Source: Helicobacter pylori | GTDB lineage: Bacteria; Campylobacterota; Campylobacteria; Campylobacterales; Helicobacteraceae | Direction of reading: 5' to 3' | Length of the DNA stretch: 64,000 nucleotides | Assembly: GCF_900120335.1 (NCBI RefSeq) | Contig: NZ_LT635477.1 | Coordinates: 1,488,001-1,552,000, forward strand | In this document: piece after piece, positions 36,489 through 45,393 of the stretch | Layout: every line of letters begins with the position of its first letter | Numbering within the stretch: the first letter of the stretch is position 1 | Made by a program: the position numbers and the translations under genes | The notes under the pieces: generated by a model | Told to the model about the DNA's origin: nothing | The model's input: the letters and a program-made list of their open reading frames with translations, nothing else | The model's database searches: none

Positions 36489-37450
36489 CAATTATCCTTT
36501 AAACTATCCAAATGATCATGTAGGGCTTGAAAAATATGGCTTTTTCCTAAATGATAGCAAGAATTAGTCGCTAAACTTGCGTATTTTGTCCAATCAATTT
36601 CTTTGAATAGTTTTTTTAATTTAGCGTTTAAAACCTTGTCAGCACTGGTGAATACCACAGCAATACCAGATTGATACTTAACTTCTTCAAAGTTCTCTAC
36701 AATTTGTGTGCTTTTATAAAAAGTTGATGAAATGTAAAAAGACGCTTTTTGATTAAAAATCCACTCTTTACCGCATTCTCTGTTTTTAGCCAATGAAACC
36801 GTGAAAACCTTGATATATTCGCCAAAGGGTTCTTTATGGCGATTCTTATACCAAGAAAATTCATTTTTTTTATTTTGATACTTTTTACTCCAAATTTGAA
36901 ACACGCAATGCACATCCACTTCTTTATTTTTAAAATCTATAAACGCATTTTTTTCTAAGCGTTCGCTATAAAGCAGATTTAAACCTTTCACACGATACTT
37001 AATAGAGCCTTTTCCTTGACTTTCAAAGAACATGGGTAGGATAAAACACACAAAATCACAATTTCTAGCATGGTTGATAAATTCTAACGCCATAACCCCA
37101 CGATGCCCAAAAGGAGGGTTGCCCAAGCAAATCACTTTTTGATGTGTGGGCAATTTATAATTTAAAAAATCGCATTGAATGAAACCATCTCTTTTAGGTT
37201 CAATATCTATACCGATGCGTCTATTTTTAGGGAATAAGTCATAAAACACCCCATCGCCTGCGCTTGGCTCTAAAAAAATAAAGTCATCTGGATTTTCGTA
37301 TTTTTTAATAACTTCACAAGCTTTTTGGAAGCATTTTAAAGCCACACTAGGTTTAGTGAAATACTGATCTAGAACATTGCTAGAATTTTCTTTCATCTCA
37401 TTGCCATTGACATAGCGTTTAGAGGTAATTTCTTTAAACAGGGTTTGCAT
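36488..37450 (-). CDS. N6-adenine DNA methyltransferase, probably type II gamma class
   Basis: A 320-residue SAM-dependent methyltransferase, the HP0369/HP0368 locus, intact here. Motif X (LDQYFTKPSVALKCFQKA), motif I (FLEPSAGDGVFYDLF) and the catalytic NPPF (VICLGNPPFGHRGVM) occur in the gamma order. The C-terminal half (residues about 150-320) would be the target recognition domain. Flanking sequence shows the remains of its restriction partner, so it is probably an orphan methyltransferase that still marks the genome. It sits between accC and the pseC group with lower GC than its neighbours, compatible with horizontal gain. Recognition site unknown. Confidence 0.85.
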   Translation of the reverse strand: MQTLFKEITSKRYVNGNEMKENSSNVLDQYFTKPSVALKCFQKACEVIKKYENPDDFIFLEPSAGDGVFYDLFPKNRRIGIDIEPKRDGFIQCDFLNYKLPTHQKVICLGNPPFGHRGVMALEFINHARNCDFVCFILPMFFESQGKGSIKYRVKGLNLLYSERLEKNAFIDFKNKEVDVHCVFQIWSKKYQNKKNEFSWYKNRHKEPFGEYIKVFTVSLAKNRECGKEWIFNQKASFYISSTFYKSTQIVENFEEVKYQSGIAVVFTSADKVLNAKLKKLFKEIDWTKYASLATNSCYHLGKSHIFQALHDHLDSLKDN

Positions 37451-37542
37451 GAAAAAATTTTACTACAAAATTATAAAACTTAATGCTGACTTTTTCTGAT
37501 CGCTTAAAACCCTTAAATCATGCTTAAGAAAATCCTTAAAAC

Positions 37543-38910
37543 TTAAAAATTTTCTTCTAAATACTTCGTGTGGATTTTTGCTTGCCTGAAATCCGCATTT
37601 TCAAGCATTTCAATATGAAAAGGAATGGTCGTTTTAATGCCTTCTACTTTAAATTCCTTTAAAGCCCTTTTCATCTTAGCGATCGCTCTTTCTCTGTTTT
37701 CACCCCACACGATGAGCTTGCCAATCATAGAATCATAGTTCGTAGGCACGACATAATTGGCATGCGCGTGCGAATCAAGGCGCACATTCACCCCACCAGG
37801 GGCGATCCATTCAGTGATTTTACCCGGGCTTGGGTAGAATTTTTTAGGATCTTCTGCCGTGATTCGGCATTCTATCGCATGCCCTTTGAGAGAAAAGCTT
37901 TCTTGTTTGGGCAATTTTTCGCCTTGAGCGATTTTAATCATCCACTCAATGAGGTTTAACCCGCTCACCATTTCGCTAATGGTGTGTTCCACTTGCAAAC
38001 GAGTGTTCATCTCCATGAAATAAAAATCTTTCATGTTAGAATCAAGCAAAAATTCAAAAGTCCCAGCCCCCACATAGCCGATGTATTTAGCGGCCTTAAT
38101 CGCTGTTTCTAGCAAACGCTTACGAACGCCCTCTTCTAAAACCACCGCCGGGGTTTCTTCAATGAGCTTTTGCTGGCGTCTTTGCACCGAACAATCCCTT
38201 TCGCCCACATGAATGACATTGCCATGCTTGTCGGCTAGAATTTGGACTTCAATGTGCTTGGGCTTGTTGATGAATTTTTCTAAATACACGCTCCCATCGC
38301 CAAACGCGCTCAAAGCTTCTGTTTCTGCGGCTAGATAAAGGTTTTTAAGCTTGGATTTATCTCCTACGACACGCATTCCCCTTCCGCCCCCACCAGCGGC
38401 CGCTTTAATGATGACAGGATAACCGATTTTATCAGCGATTTCTTCGGCTTCCTGATAGCTTTTAAGCAGCCCTTCACTACCCTCAATCACAGGCATGCCG
38501 GCTTCTTTCATCACGATTTTGGCTTTAGCTTTATCGCTCATTAAAGCCATGACTTTCGCGCTTGGGCCAATAAATTCCAAAGAATGGTGCGAGCAAATTT
38601 CTACAAAGTTTTGATTTTCACTCAAAAACCCATACCCGGGGAAAATCGCATCGGCTTCAAACAATTCCGCCGCGCTGATGATCGCAGGGATATTCAAGTA
38701 ACTCTCGCTGGATTTTGCCCCCCCTATACACACTTTTGCGCTAGCCGTATTGAGGTAGTGGGCGTCCTTGTCAGCGATAGAATAAATGGCTATGGATTCT
38801 TTACCCATTTCTTGAATGGTTTGGATCGCTCTTAAAGCGATCTCGCCTCTATTAGCGATCAAAATGCGTGAAAGCTCTTTTTTTTCTACCTTTTTATTTT
38901 CTTTATTCAT
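37543..38910 (-). CDS. accC: Biotin carboxylase subunit of acetyl-CoA carboxylase
   Basis: Carboxylates the biotin on AccB using ATP and bicarbonate, the first half of malonyl-CoA formation. The 455-residue sequence has ILIANRGEIALRAIQTIQEM at the start, the ATP-grasp loop KAAAGGGGRGMRVV, HIEVQILADKHGNVIHVGER, QKLIEETPA and the ENTRLQVEH-type motif MEMNTRLQVEHTISEMV. The extra 15 N-terminal residues are lysine rich. It is 5 bases after accB, forming the usual accBC operon. Confidence 0.97.
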   Translation of the reverse strand: MNKENKKVEKKELSRILIANRGEIALRAIQTIQEMGKESIAIYSIADKDAHYLNTASAKVCIGGAKSSESYLNIPAIISAAELFEADAIFPGYGFLSENQNFVEICSHHSLEFIGPSAKVMALMSDKAKAKIVMKEAGMPVIEGSEGLLKSYQEAEEIADKIGYPVIIKAAAGGGGRGMRVVGDKSKLKNLYLAAETEALSAFGDGSVYLEKFINKPKHIEVQILADKHGNVIHVGERDCSVQRRQQKLIEETPAVVLEEGVRKRLLETAIKAAKYIGYVGAGTFEFLLDSNMKDFYFMEMNTRLQVEHTISEMVSGLNLIEWMIKIAQGEKLPKQESFSLKGHAIECRITAEDPKKFYPSPGKITEWIAPGGVNVRLDSHAHANYVVPTNYDSMIGKLIVWGENRERAIAKMKRALKEFKVEGIKTTIPFHIEMLENADFRQAKIHTKYLEENF

Positions 38911-38915
38911 GGGTT

Positions 38916-39398
38916 TTAAAGCTTTTCCACTTTGATGAGTTTTGTGCCGTATTCTACCGGCTGAGCGTCTCCCACTTCAATAGAAACCACCTTACAAGGG
39001 TATTCCACTTCAATTTCATTCATGATTTTCATCGCTTCCACAATGCCAATAATTTGCCCTTTTTTAAGCGTATCGCCCGCTTTGACATAAGGCTCAGCCC
39101 CAGGGGAGGGCGCATGATAAAAAGTGCCTACCATGGGCGAAAGCACGAAATCTTCTTTTTTATCCACAATAGGGGTGCATACCATAGGCACAGGGGTTTG
39201 AACGCTTGGCATGCTCGCTTCTACCATGATGGGGGCTTGGATGGAGGTTTGAGAATGAGCGGGATTTAGCGCATTTTTTTTCGCATAAGCGGATTCTTTA
39301 TCCAAAACCAACTCAAAATGCTCATGCTTTAATTTCAAATGCCCTAAATCAGAAGCTTTAAATTCTTTGATCAACTCTTCAATTTCAGAAAGGTTCAT
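38916..39398 (-). CDS. accB: Biotin carboxyl carrier protein
   Basis: Carries biotin between AccC and the AccAD transferase. The 160 residues contain a short N-terminal helical domain, a Pro/Val-rich flexible linker (ASMPSVQTPVPMVCTP) and the C-terminal biotinyl domain with the target lysine in IVEAMKIMNEIEVE. PMVGTFYHAPSPGAEPYVKA is typical of bacterial AccB. A divergent promoter region of about 130 bases separates it from dcd. Confidence 0.96.
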   Translation of the reverse strand: MNLSEIEELIKEFKASDLGHLKLKHEHFELVLDKESAYAKKNALNPAHSQTSIQAPIMVEASMPSVQTPVPMVCTPIVDKKEDFVLSPMVGTFYHAPSPGAEPYVKAGDTLKKGQIIGIVEAMKIMNEIEVEYPCKVVSIEVGDAQPVEYGTKLIKVEKL

Positions 39399-39484
39399 AA
39401 CGATCTATTCCTTATATTATTTTAAAATATGCCACAAACACATAATCTTACTAACCATAAGCGTTTTTAGCAAAAAATTATTGT

Positions 39485-39490
39485 TATAAT
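39485..39490 (+). promoter_or_regulatory. dcd promoter, extended -10
   Basis: TGTTATAAT, 37 bases before the dcd ATG. It overlaps the AT-rich near-palindrome TAATAACATAATTATTA (39487-39503), which resembles a Fur-type box but is not strong evidence for one. Confidence 0.55.
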
Positions 39491-39527
39491 AACATAATTA
39501 TTAACAAACTTTAAAGGCTTTGTGCGT

Positions 39528-40094
39528 ATGGGATTAAAAGCGGATTCTTGGATTAAAAAAATGAGTTTAGAGCACGGCATGATTAGCCCTTTTTGCGAAA
39601 AACAAGTCGGTAAGAACGTGATCAGCTATGGTTTGAGCAGTTACGGGTATGATATTAGAGTGGGGAGTGAGTTCATGCTCTTTGATAACAAAAACGCTTT
39701 AATTGACCCTAAAAACTTTGATCCTAACAATGCGACTAAAATTGATGCGAGCAAAGAGGGTTTTTTTATCTTGCCCGCTAACGCGTTCGCCCTAGCCCAT
39801 ACGATAGAGTATTTTAAAATGCCTAAAGACACTTTAGCGATTTGTTTAGGCAAAAGCACTTACGCCAGGTGCGGGATTATCGTGAATGTTACGCCTTTTG
39901 AGCCGGAATTTGAAGGCTACATCACGATTGAAATTTCTAACACTACTAATTTACCGGCTAAAGTCTATGCCAATGAGGGGATCGCACAGGTGGTGTTTTT
40001 ACAAGGCGATGAAGTGTGCGAGCAAAGCTATAAAGACAGAGGCGGTAAGTATCAAGGGCAAGTGGGCATCACTTTGCCTAAAATTTTGAAATGA
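39528..40094 (+). CDS. dcd: dCTP deaminase
   Basis: Converts dCTP to dUTP, the route to dTMP when no dCMP pathway is used. The ATG at 39528 gives 188 residues; the GTG two codons earlier is less likely. Motifs include [40 protein letters not shown] (active-site region) and [20 protein letters not shown]. The trimeric Dcd/dUTPase family also includes bifunctional enzymes; the length and motifs favour plain Dcd. Confidence 0.95.
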   Translation: MGLKADSWIKKMSLEHGMISPFCEKQVGKNVISYGLSSYGYDIRVGSEFMLFDNKNALIDPKNFDPNNATKIDASKEGFFILPANAFALAHTIEYFKMPKDTLAICLGKSTYARCGIIVNVTPFEPEFEGYITIEISNTTNLPAKVYANEGIAQVVFLQGDEVCEQSYKDRGGKYQGQVGITLPKILK

Positions 40095-40262
40095 TTTGAA
40101 GAAAGATAAAAGCATTTATCCTTTGGGCGTTGTTTATTTTTTAATACAAACAATACCGCAATTTCTTAAAAATGTATTACAATACGAAATTTCAGTTTCT
40201 ATTGAGTTACAGACTCTTTGAGAACAAAACGCTAAACCGTTTAGGAAATTTAGGAAATTACC

Positions 40263-42380
40263 ATGCTAAGGCTCGTTAGTAAAACGATTTGTTTGTCTTT
40301 AATCGGCTTGTTCAACCCTTTAGAAGCCTTTCAAAAACACCAAAAAGACGGCTTTTTTATAGAAGCCGGGTTTGAAACCGGGCTATTAGAAGGCGCGCAA
40401 ACTAAAGAAGAAACAATAACCCAAAACACCCAAAACACTCAAAAAATCTATGAAAACCCCCTAACCTACCCCCAAACTAAAGAACAACCCAAAGAACAAA
40501 ACAAAAGCGATACAGCCACCCCACAAAGCGTCTATGGGAGATACTACATACCCCAAAGCACCATTTTAGAAAAAGCAACCGAACTATTCACTACGGACAA
40601 TATAGAAAATGGCTTAACTTTTTATTCTCAAAGCCCTGTGTATGCGAATATGGTTAATGGGAGCGTAACCATACAAAACTTTCTGCCTTACAATTTAAAC
40701 AATGTTGAACTTAGTTTTAAAGACGCTCAAGGCAAGGTAATCAATTTAGGCGTGATAGAGACTATCCCTAAAGATTCTCAAATCATTCTGCCTGCAAGCT
40801 TGTTTAATGATTCAGAGTTTGAACAAGCTGATAGCTTTAATTACCAACAACTTCAAGCCACTGCCACACAATTTTCTGATGCTAACACGCAAAGTTTGTT
40901 TGAAAAGCTCAGCCAAATCACAACCAATGTAACGATGAGTTATGAAAACGCCGATACCAACAATTTTAAAGGTAATTGCCATGATTGTGTGTCAGATTTC
41001 ACCCCACAAACCGCAGAAGAATTGACCAATTTGATGTTGGATATGATTGCGGTGTTTGACTCTAAATCTTGGGAAGAAGCCGTTTTAAACGCTCCTTTCC
41101 AATTTTCTAACAGCTCATCAGAGTGCGGCTCTGACTTTCCTAAGTGCGTGAATCCTTTCAATAACGGGCGTGTCGCTCCCATCTATGAAAAATACGTGCT
41201 AACCCCACAATCCGTTATAGATGCGTTTAGAAGAACGATCAATCTTGAAGTGAATATCCTAAAATCAGGGTTTGTAGGGCTAGGGTATGAACTTGATGAT
41301 AATGATGGTAATCTTGGGATAGAAGCTTCTGCCTTAAATCCTGAAAAATTGTTTGGTAAAACTTTGAACAAAGTTGATATTGTGGAATTAAGAGACATTA
41401 TCCATGAATTTAGCCACACTAAAGGCTATACGCATAATGGGAACATGACTTATCAAAGGGTGCGCTTGTGTCAAGAAAACGGCGGAGCCATACAAGAATG
41501 TGAGGGTGGAAAAGAAGAATTAGTCAATGGGAAAGAAGAATTAAAATTTACAAATGGTAAAGAAGTGAAAGATCAGGATGGTTACACCTATGATGTATGT
41601 TCTTTTTATAAGGACAACTACCAAGTCTATACAGCGGGCAATTACCCCAATTCCATCTACACCAATTGCGCTCAAGTCCCCGCTGGGCTTATAGGGGTTA
41701 CTACCGCTGTTTGGCAACAGCTCATCAATCAAAACGCCCTCCCCATTAATTTCGCTAACCTAAATAGCCAAACCAGCCATTTAAACGCTGGGTTGAATGC
41801 GCAAAATTTTGCAACCTCTATGGTCAGTGCGATCACGCAAAATTTTTCCACCACTTCCACCACCACTTACCACTCTTCAAGTAAAAATTTTAGAAGCCCT
41901 ATTTTAGGGGTTAATGTTAAAATAGGCTACCAACATTATTTCAATGACTACATCGGGTTAGCCTATTACGGCATCATCAAATACAACTACGCTCAAGCTA
42001 ACGATGAAAAAATCCAGCAATTAAGCTATGGTGGGGGAATGGATGTGCTGTTTGATTTCATCACCACTTACACCAATAAAAAGCAAGACCATCCAACTAA
42101 AAAAGTTTTTGCTTCTTCTTTTGGGGTGTTTGGGGGGTTAAGGGGCTTATACAATAGCTACTATGTCTTCAATCAAGTCAAAGGAAGCGGTAATTTAGAT
42201 ATAGTAACCGGGTTTAATTACCGCTACAAGCATTCTAAATATTCCATAGGCGTTAGCGTTCCTTTAATCCAAAGCGGTATTAAGATCGCTTCTAATAATG
42301 GTATCTATGCAGACTCTGTTATTTTGAATGAAGGGGGCAGTCATTTTAAGGTGTTTTTTAATTACGGGTGGATTTTTTAA
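40263..42380 (+). CDS. homC: Hom-family outer membrane protein HomC
   Basis: A 705-residue outer membrane protein (HP0373) of the Helicobacter outer membrane (Hom) group. A signal peptide (SKTICLSLIGLFNPLEAFQ) is followed by a Thr/Gln/Asn-rich variable passage, with the repeat-like TQNTQNTQ coming from CCCAAAACA repeats at about 40420-40445. A large extracellular N-terminal domain has four cysteines in pairs (NCHDCVSDF; ECGSDFPKC). The C-terminal barrel (VKIGYQHYFNDYIGLAYYGI) ends VFFNYGWIF with a terminal phenylalanine. homC alleles differ strongly between strains. Adhesin function is suspected, not shown. Confidence 0.9.
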   Translation: MLRLVSKTICLSLIGLFNPLEAFQKHQKDGFFIEAGFETGLLEGAQTKEETITQNTQNTQKIYENPLTYPQTKEQPKEQNKSDTATPQSVYGRYYIPQSTILEKATELFTTDNIENGLTFYSQSPVYANMVNGSVTIQNFLPYNLNNVELSFKDAQGKVINLGVIETIPKDSQIILPASLFNDSEFEQADSFNYQQLQATATQFSDANTQSLFEKLSQITTNVTMSYENADTNNFKGNCHDCVSDFTPQTAEELTNLMLDMIAVFDSKSWEEAVLNAPFQFSNSSSECGSDFPKCVNPFNNGRVAPIYEKYVLTPQSVIDAFRRTINLEVNILKSGFVGLGYELDDNDGNLGIEASALNPEKLFGKTLNKVDIVELRDIIHEFSHTKGYTHNGNMTYQRVRLCQENGGAIQECEGGKEELVNGKEELKFTNGKEVKDQDGYTYDVCSFYKDNYQVYTAGNYPNSIYTNCAQVPAGLIGVTTAVWQQLINQNALPINFANLNSQTSHLNAGLNAQNFATSMVSAITQNFSTTSTTTYHSSSKNFRSPILGVNVKIGYQHYFNDYIGLAYYGIIKYNYAQANDEKIQQLSYGGGMDVLFDFITTYTNKKQDHPTKKVFASSFGVFGGLRGLYNSYYVFNQVKGSGNLDIVTGFNYRYKHSKYSIGVSVPLIQSGIKIASNNGIYADSVILNEGGSHFKVFFNYGWIF

Positions 42381-42463
42381 ATTTTAAAACTTTGCTTTAC
42401 TTGAAGTTTTTTAGCAAAAAATTAAGTTTTTAGAATTTGTTTTTAAAACTTTTGCAATGCCCC

Positions 42464-43144
42464 CTAAATTTGCGCGATACTCGCTACAAACACGCACGCG
42501 CTCTCAGACTTTAGCACCATATCTAACGGGATGCGATAAATTTCACGCTCTTTAAAATACTCCCTTTCTTGTTCGCTAAAGCCTCCTTCAGGCCCTATGA
42601 TAATACCCTTTTCAAAATTCGCGCTTGCGGGTAAGGTTTCGCCGTTAAAATCCAAAACGCTCGCTTTTGGGTAGGTGTTTAACATTTCTTTGGTGTTTGG
42701 AAACGCTTCCAATTCCATTAAAACGCTGCGGCCACATTGCTCGCAAGAATGGATCAAAATCTTTTGGAAGCGCTCTAATTTGGCGCTGTCTATTTTTTCA
42801 TTACGCTGGCTAAAATCCGCATAGAACAAACTCAACTTGCTCACGCCTAACTGGTTTAAAAAAGGCAAAATTTTTTCAACGCTTTTGATTTCAATCACGC
42901 TTAAAATCAAATGCGTTTTTTTATTAGCCATAATCTCTAATGGTTGTGCACCCACTAGCCTTAAAAGGGCGTGTTTTTTAGTGATTTCTGCATGCTCATA
43001 GGTGTATAAAAAGCCGTCTTTTAAATTCCTTAAATCCAAACGACTCGCGCTTTTGATACGCCTTGAACGGTATAAATGGATGTAACTCTCGCTTTCTATT
43101 TTTAAAGTAGGCTCTTTGGCTAAAGGGTGGTAGACAAAACGCAT
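42464..43144 (-). CDS. rsmE: 16S rRNA m3U1498 methyltransferase
   Basis: RsmE methylates N3 of U1498 in the small ribosomal subunit with SAM, as a SPOUT-fold enzyme. The 226-residue sequence carries the diagnostic knot segment IIGPEGGFSEQEREYFKE, the N-terminal PUA-like portion (RRIKSASRLDLRNLKDG) and ESACVFVASIA at the end. The start directly follows the stop of the upstream membrane-protein gene, so the two are coupled. Confidence 0.92.
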   Translation of the reverse strand: MRFVYHPLAKEPTLKIESESYIHLYRSRRIKSASRLDLRNLKDGFLYTYEHAEITKKHALLRLVGAQPLEIMANKKTHLILSVIEIKSVEKILPFLNQLGVSKLSLFYADFSQRNEKIDSAKLERFQKILIHSCEQCGRSVLMELEAFPNTKEMLNTYPKASVLDFNGETLPASANFEKGIIIGPEGGFSEQEREYFKEREIYRIPLDMVLKSESACVFVASIAQI

Positions 43145-43576
43145 TCAAATGCCCATTAACACAACAATAAGAATCGTTTCTAAAAAATACAGGATTTTAG
43201 CTTTTTTGATATAGGCTTTCATCCTTTCTTTTTTGGTGATAGCGAATTTCACGCTTTTATGGCGTTTGATTTCTGCTATCAGCATCAACAATAACCCTAA
43301 AAGCATGACAACAGCGCTAAAAGAAAATTCAAATTGTTGCATCGCCCAAATAAAAACCCCACTCAAAAGAGCGATGCTTAAAAGAATGTAAATCGCTGGC
43401 ATGACAAGATAGATTTTTCGGTTCAATTGGATGAAATTTTTTTCTTTAAAAAGGGTGTAAAGATTGATCATAAACGCTAGGGCGAGCAAGGCGGCAAAAA
43501 AGGCATGGATCAGCAAAGATTGAGCCATCACAGAAGAATCTTGTGTATTTAATGCTTGCAAACTCATCTCTAACAT
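43145..43576 (-). CDS. Four-helix inner membrane protein, unknown function
   Basis: A 143-residue protein (HP0375 by position). It has four predicted membrane helices (SLLIHAFFAALLALAFMIN, YLVMPAIYILLSIALLSGVF, SFSAVVMLLGLLLMLIAEI and the C-terminal FLETILIVVLMGI) and a basic loop (KRHKSVKFAITKKERMKAYI). No family is recognised beyond small conserved membrane proteins of Campylobacterota. It is translated immediately before rsmE and transcribed divergently from hemH. Confidence 0.7.
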   Translation of the reverse strand: MLEMSLQALNTQDSSVMAQSLLIHAFFAALLALAFMINLYTLFKEKNFIQLNRKIYLVMPAIYILLSIALLSGVFIWAMQQFEFSFSAVVMLLGLLLMLIAEIKRHKSVKFAITKKERMKAYIKKAKILYFLETILIVVLMGI

Positions 43577-43631
43577 TAACTTCTTTCTAACGATTTATTT
43601 TTTATTAATCGTTTTATTTTAGCATGCACTA

Positions 43632-44639
43632 ATGAATTTGATCAATGAAAAGCTTAATAATTTAGAAAATAACGCCGCAAAATCCCCCAAAGAAGCGGTT
43701 GTTCTTTTGAATATGGGAGGGCCTAACAGCCTTTATGAAGTGGGGGTGTTTTTAAAAAACATGTTTGATGACCCCTTTATCCTTACCATTAAAAATAATT
43801 TCATGCGTAAAATGGTGGGTAAAATGATCGTCAGTAGCCGCATAGAAAAATCCAAAAAAATCTATGAAAAATTAGGAGGCAAATCCCCTTTAACACCTAT
43901 CACATTCGCCCTTACAGAGCGTTTGAACGAATTGGATCCTTCTCGTTTTTACACTTATGCGATGCGTTATACCCCCCCTTATGCGTCTATGGTTTTGCAA
44001 GATTTAGCCTTAAAAGAAATAGAAAGCCTGGTGTTTTTTTCCATGTATCCGCAATATTCTAGCACCACCACGCTTTCTAGTTTCAATGACGCTTTTAGCG
44101 CTCTCAAATCCTTAGAAACTTTCCGCCCCAAGGTGCGAGTGATAGAACGCTTTTATGCTGACAAAAAGCTTAATGAAATCATTTTAAACACGATTTTAAG
44201 CACCCTAAACAACCGCAAAAGCCAGGATTTTGTCTTAATCTTTTCCGTCCATGGATTGCCTAAAAGCATTGTTGATGCCGGCGATACTTACCAGCAAGAA
44301 TGCGAACACCATGTGAGTTTGTTAAAAGAGTTGATGCAGCAAAAAAATATCCCTTTTAAAGAGGTTTTACTCTCTTATCAATCCAAGCTAGGGCCTATGA
44401 AATGGCTAGAGCCAAGCACTGAAGAATTGATAGAAAAGCACCGCAAGTCTAATATCATTATCTACCCTTTAGCTTTCACGATTGACAATTCTGAAACGCT
44501 TTATGAATTAGACATGCAATACCGCTTGATGGCAGAGCGCTTAGCGGTTAAGGAATATTTGGTTTGCCCATGCTTAAACGATTCCATAGAGTTTGCAAAA
44601 TTTATCATTGAATTAGTGAAAAACCTTAAAAGTGAGTGA
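43632..44639 (+). CDS. hemH: Ferrochelatase
   Basis: Inserts ferrous iron into protoporphyrin IX, the last step of heme synthesis. The 335-residue sequence shows [12 protein letters not shown] at the start, the catalytic-histidine region [18 protein letters not shown], and [18 protein letters not shown], a ferrochelatase signature, with [18 protein letters not shown]. The two following genes for cytochrome c maturation make this a heme-use cluster. Confidence 0.95.
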   Translation: MNLINEKLNNLENNAAKSPKEAVVLLNMGGPNSLYEVGVFLKNMFDDPFILTIKNNFMRKMVGKMIVSSRIEKSKKIYEKLGGKSPLTPITFALTERLNELDPSRFYTYAMRYTPPYASMVLQDLALKEIESLVFFSMYPQYSSTTTLSSFNDAFSALKSLETFRPKVRVIERFYADKKLNEIILNTILSTLNNRKSQDFVLIFSVHGLPKSIVDAGDTYQQECEHHVSLLKELMQQKNIPFKEVLLSYQSKLGPMKWLEPSTEELIEKHRKSNIIIYPLAFTIDNSETLYELDMQYRLMAERLAVKEYLVCPCLNDSIEFAKFIIELVKNLKSE

Positions 44640-44712
44640 AATCTGCATAAAAAAGCGATTATTATAGTAAAATACCGGGTTTTCAAATCTATTAAACAAT
44701 AAAGGTTATTAC

Positions 44713-45384
44713 ATGTTTTCACTTTCTTATGTTTCCAAGAAATTTTTAAGCGTGTTGCTGTTGATTTCGCTGTTTTTAAGCGCTTGCAAATCCAACAATA
44801 AAGACAAATTAGACGAAAATCTTTTAAGCTCCGGCTCTCAAAGCTCCAAAGAATTGAACGATGAGCGAGACAATATAGACAAAAAGAGCTACGCTGGTTT
44901 AGAAGATGTTTTTTTAGACAACAAGTCCATTAGCCCTAATGATAAATACATGCTTTTAGTTTTTGGGCGCAATGGTTGCTCCTATTGCGAAAGGCTTAAA
45001 AAAGATCTCAAAAATGTCAAAGAATTGCGCAACTATATTAAAGAGCATTTTAGCGCTTACTATGTCAATATCAGCTATTCTAAAGAGCATAATTTTAAAG
45101 TCGGCGATAAGGATAAAAATGATGAAAAAGAAATCAAAATGTCCACCGAAGAATTAGCACAAATTTATGCCGTCCAATCCACCCCTACGATTGTTTTATC
45201 CGATAAAACCGGCAAAACCATCTATGAATTGCCGGGCTATATGCCTTCTGTGCAATTTTTAGCCGTGTTAGAATTTATCGGCGATGGGAAGTATCAAGAC
45301 ACGAAAAACGATGAGGATCTCACTAAAAAATTAAAGGCTTACATCAAGTATAAAACCAACCTTTCTAAGAGCAAGTCCAGCTAG
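44713..45384 (+). CDS. CcmG-like periplasmic thiol:disulfide protein (Dsb family)
   Basis: A 223-residue thioredoxin-fold protein matching HP0377, described in the literature as an unusual CcmG that also has isomerase activity. It has a signal with a lipobox-like end (LISLFLSAC), a charged linker, then a thioredoxin domain with the active site NGCSYCERLKKDLKN and cis-Pro in VQSTPTIVLS. It probably keeps apocytochrome c cysteines reduced for heme attachment. The next gene encodes the cytochrome c synthase, which supports this role. Confidence 0.9.
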   Translation: MFSLSYVSKKFLSVLLLISLFLSACKSNNKDKLDENLLSSGSQSSKELNDERDNIDKKSYAGLEDVFLDNKSISPNDKYMLLVFGRNGCSYCERLKKDLKNVKELRNYIKEHFSAYYVNISYSKEHNFKVGDKDKNDEKEIKMSTEELAQIYAVQSTPTIVLSDKTGKTIYELPGYMPSVQFLAVLEFIGDGKYQDTKNDEDLTKKLKAYIKYKTNLSKSKSS

Positions 45385-45393
45385 AGAATGAGA

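Noticed and set aside
38868-39269. A 133-codon open frame on the plus strand
   Set aside because: Antisense to accC/accB; His/Arg/Phe-rich composition is what reverse reading of the biotin carrier gives, and no start signal is present.
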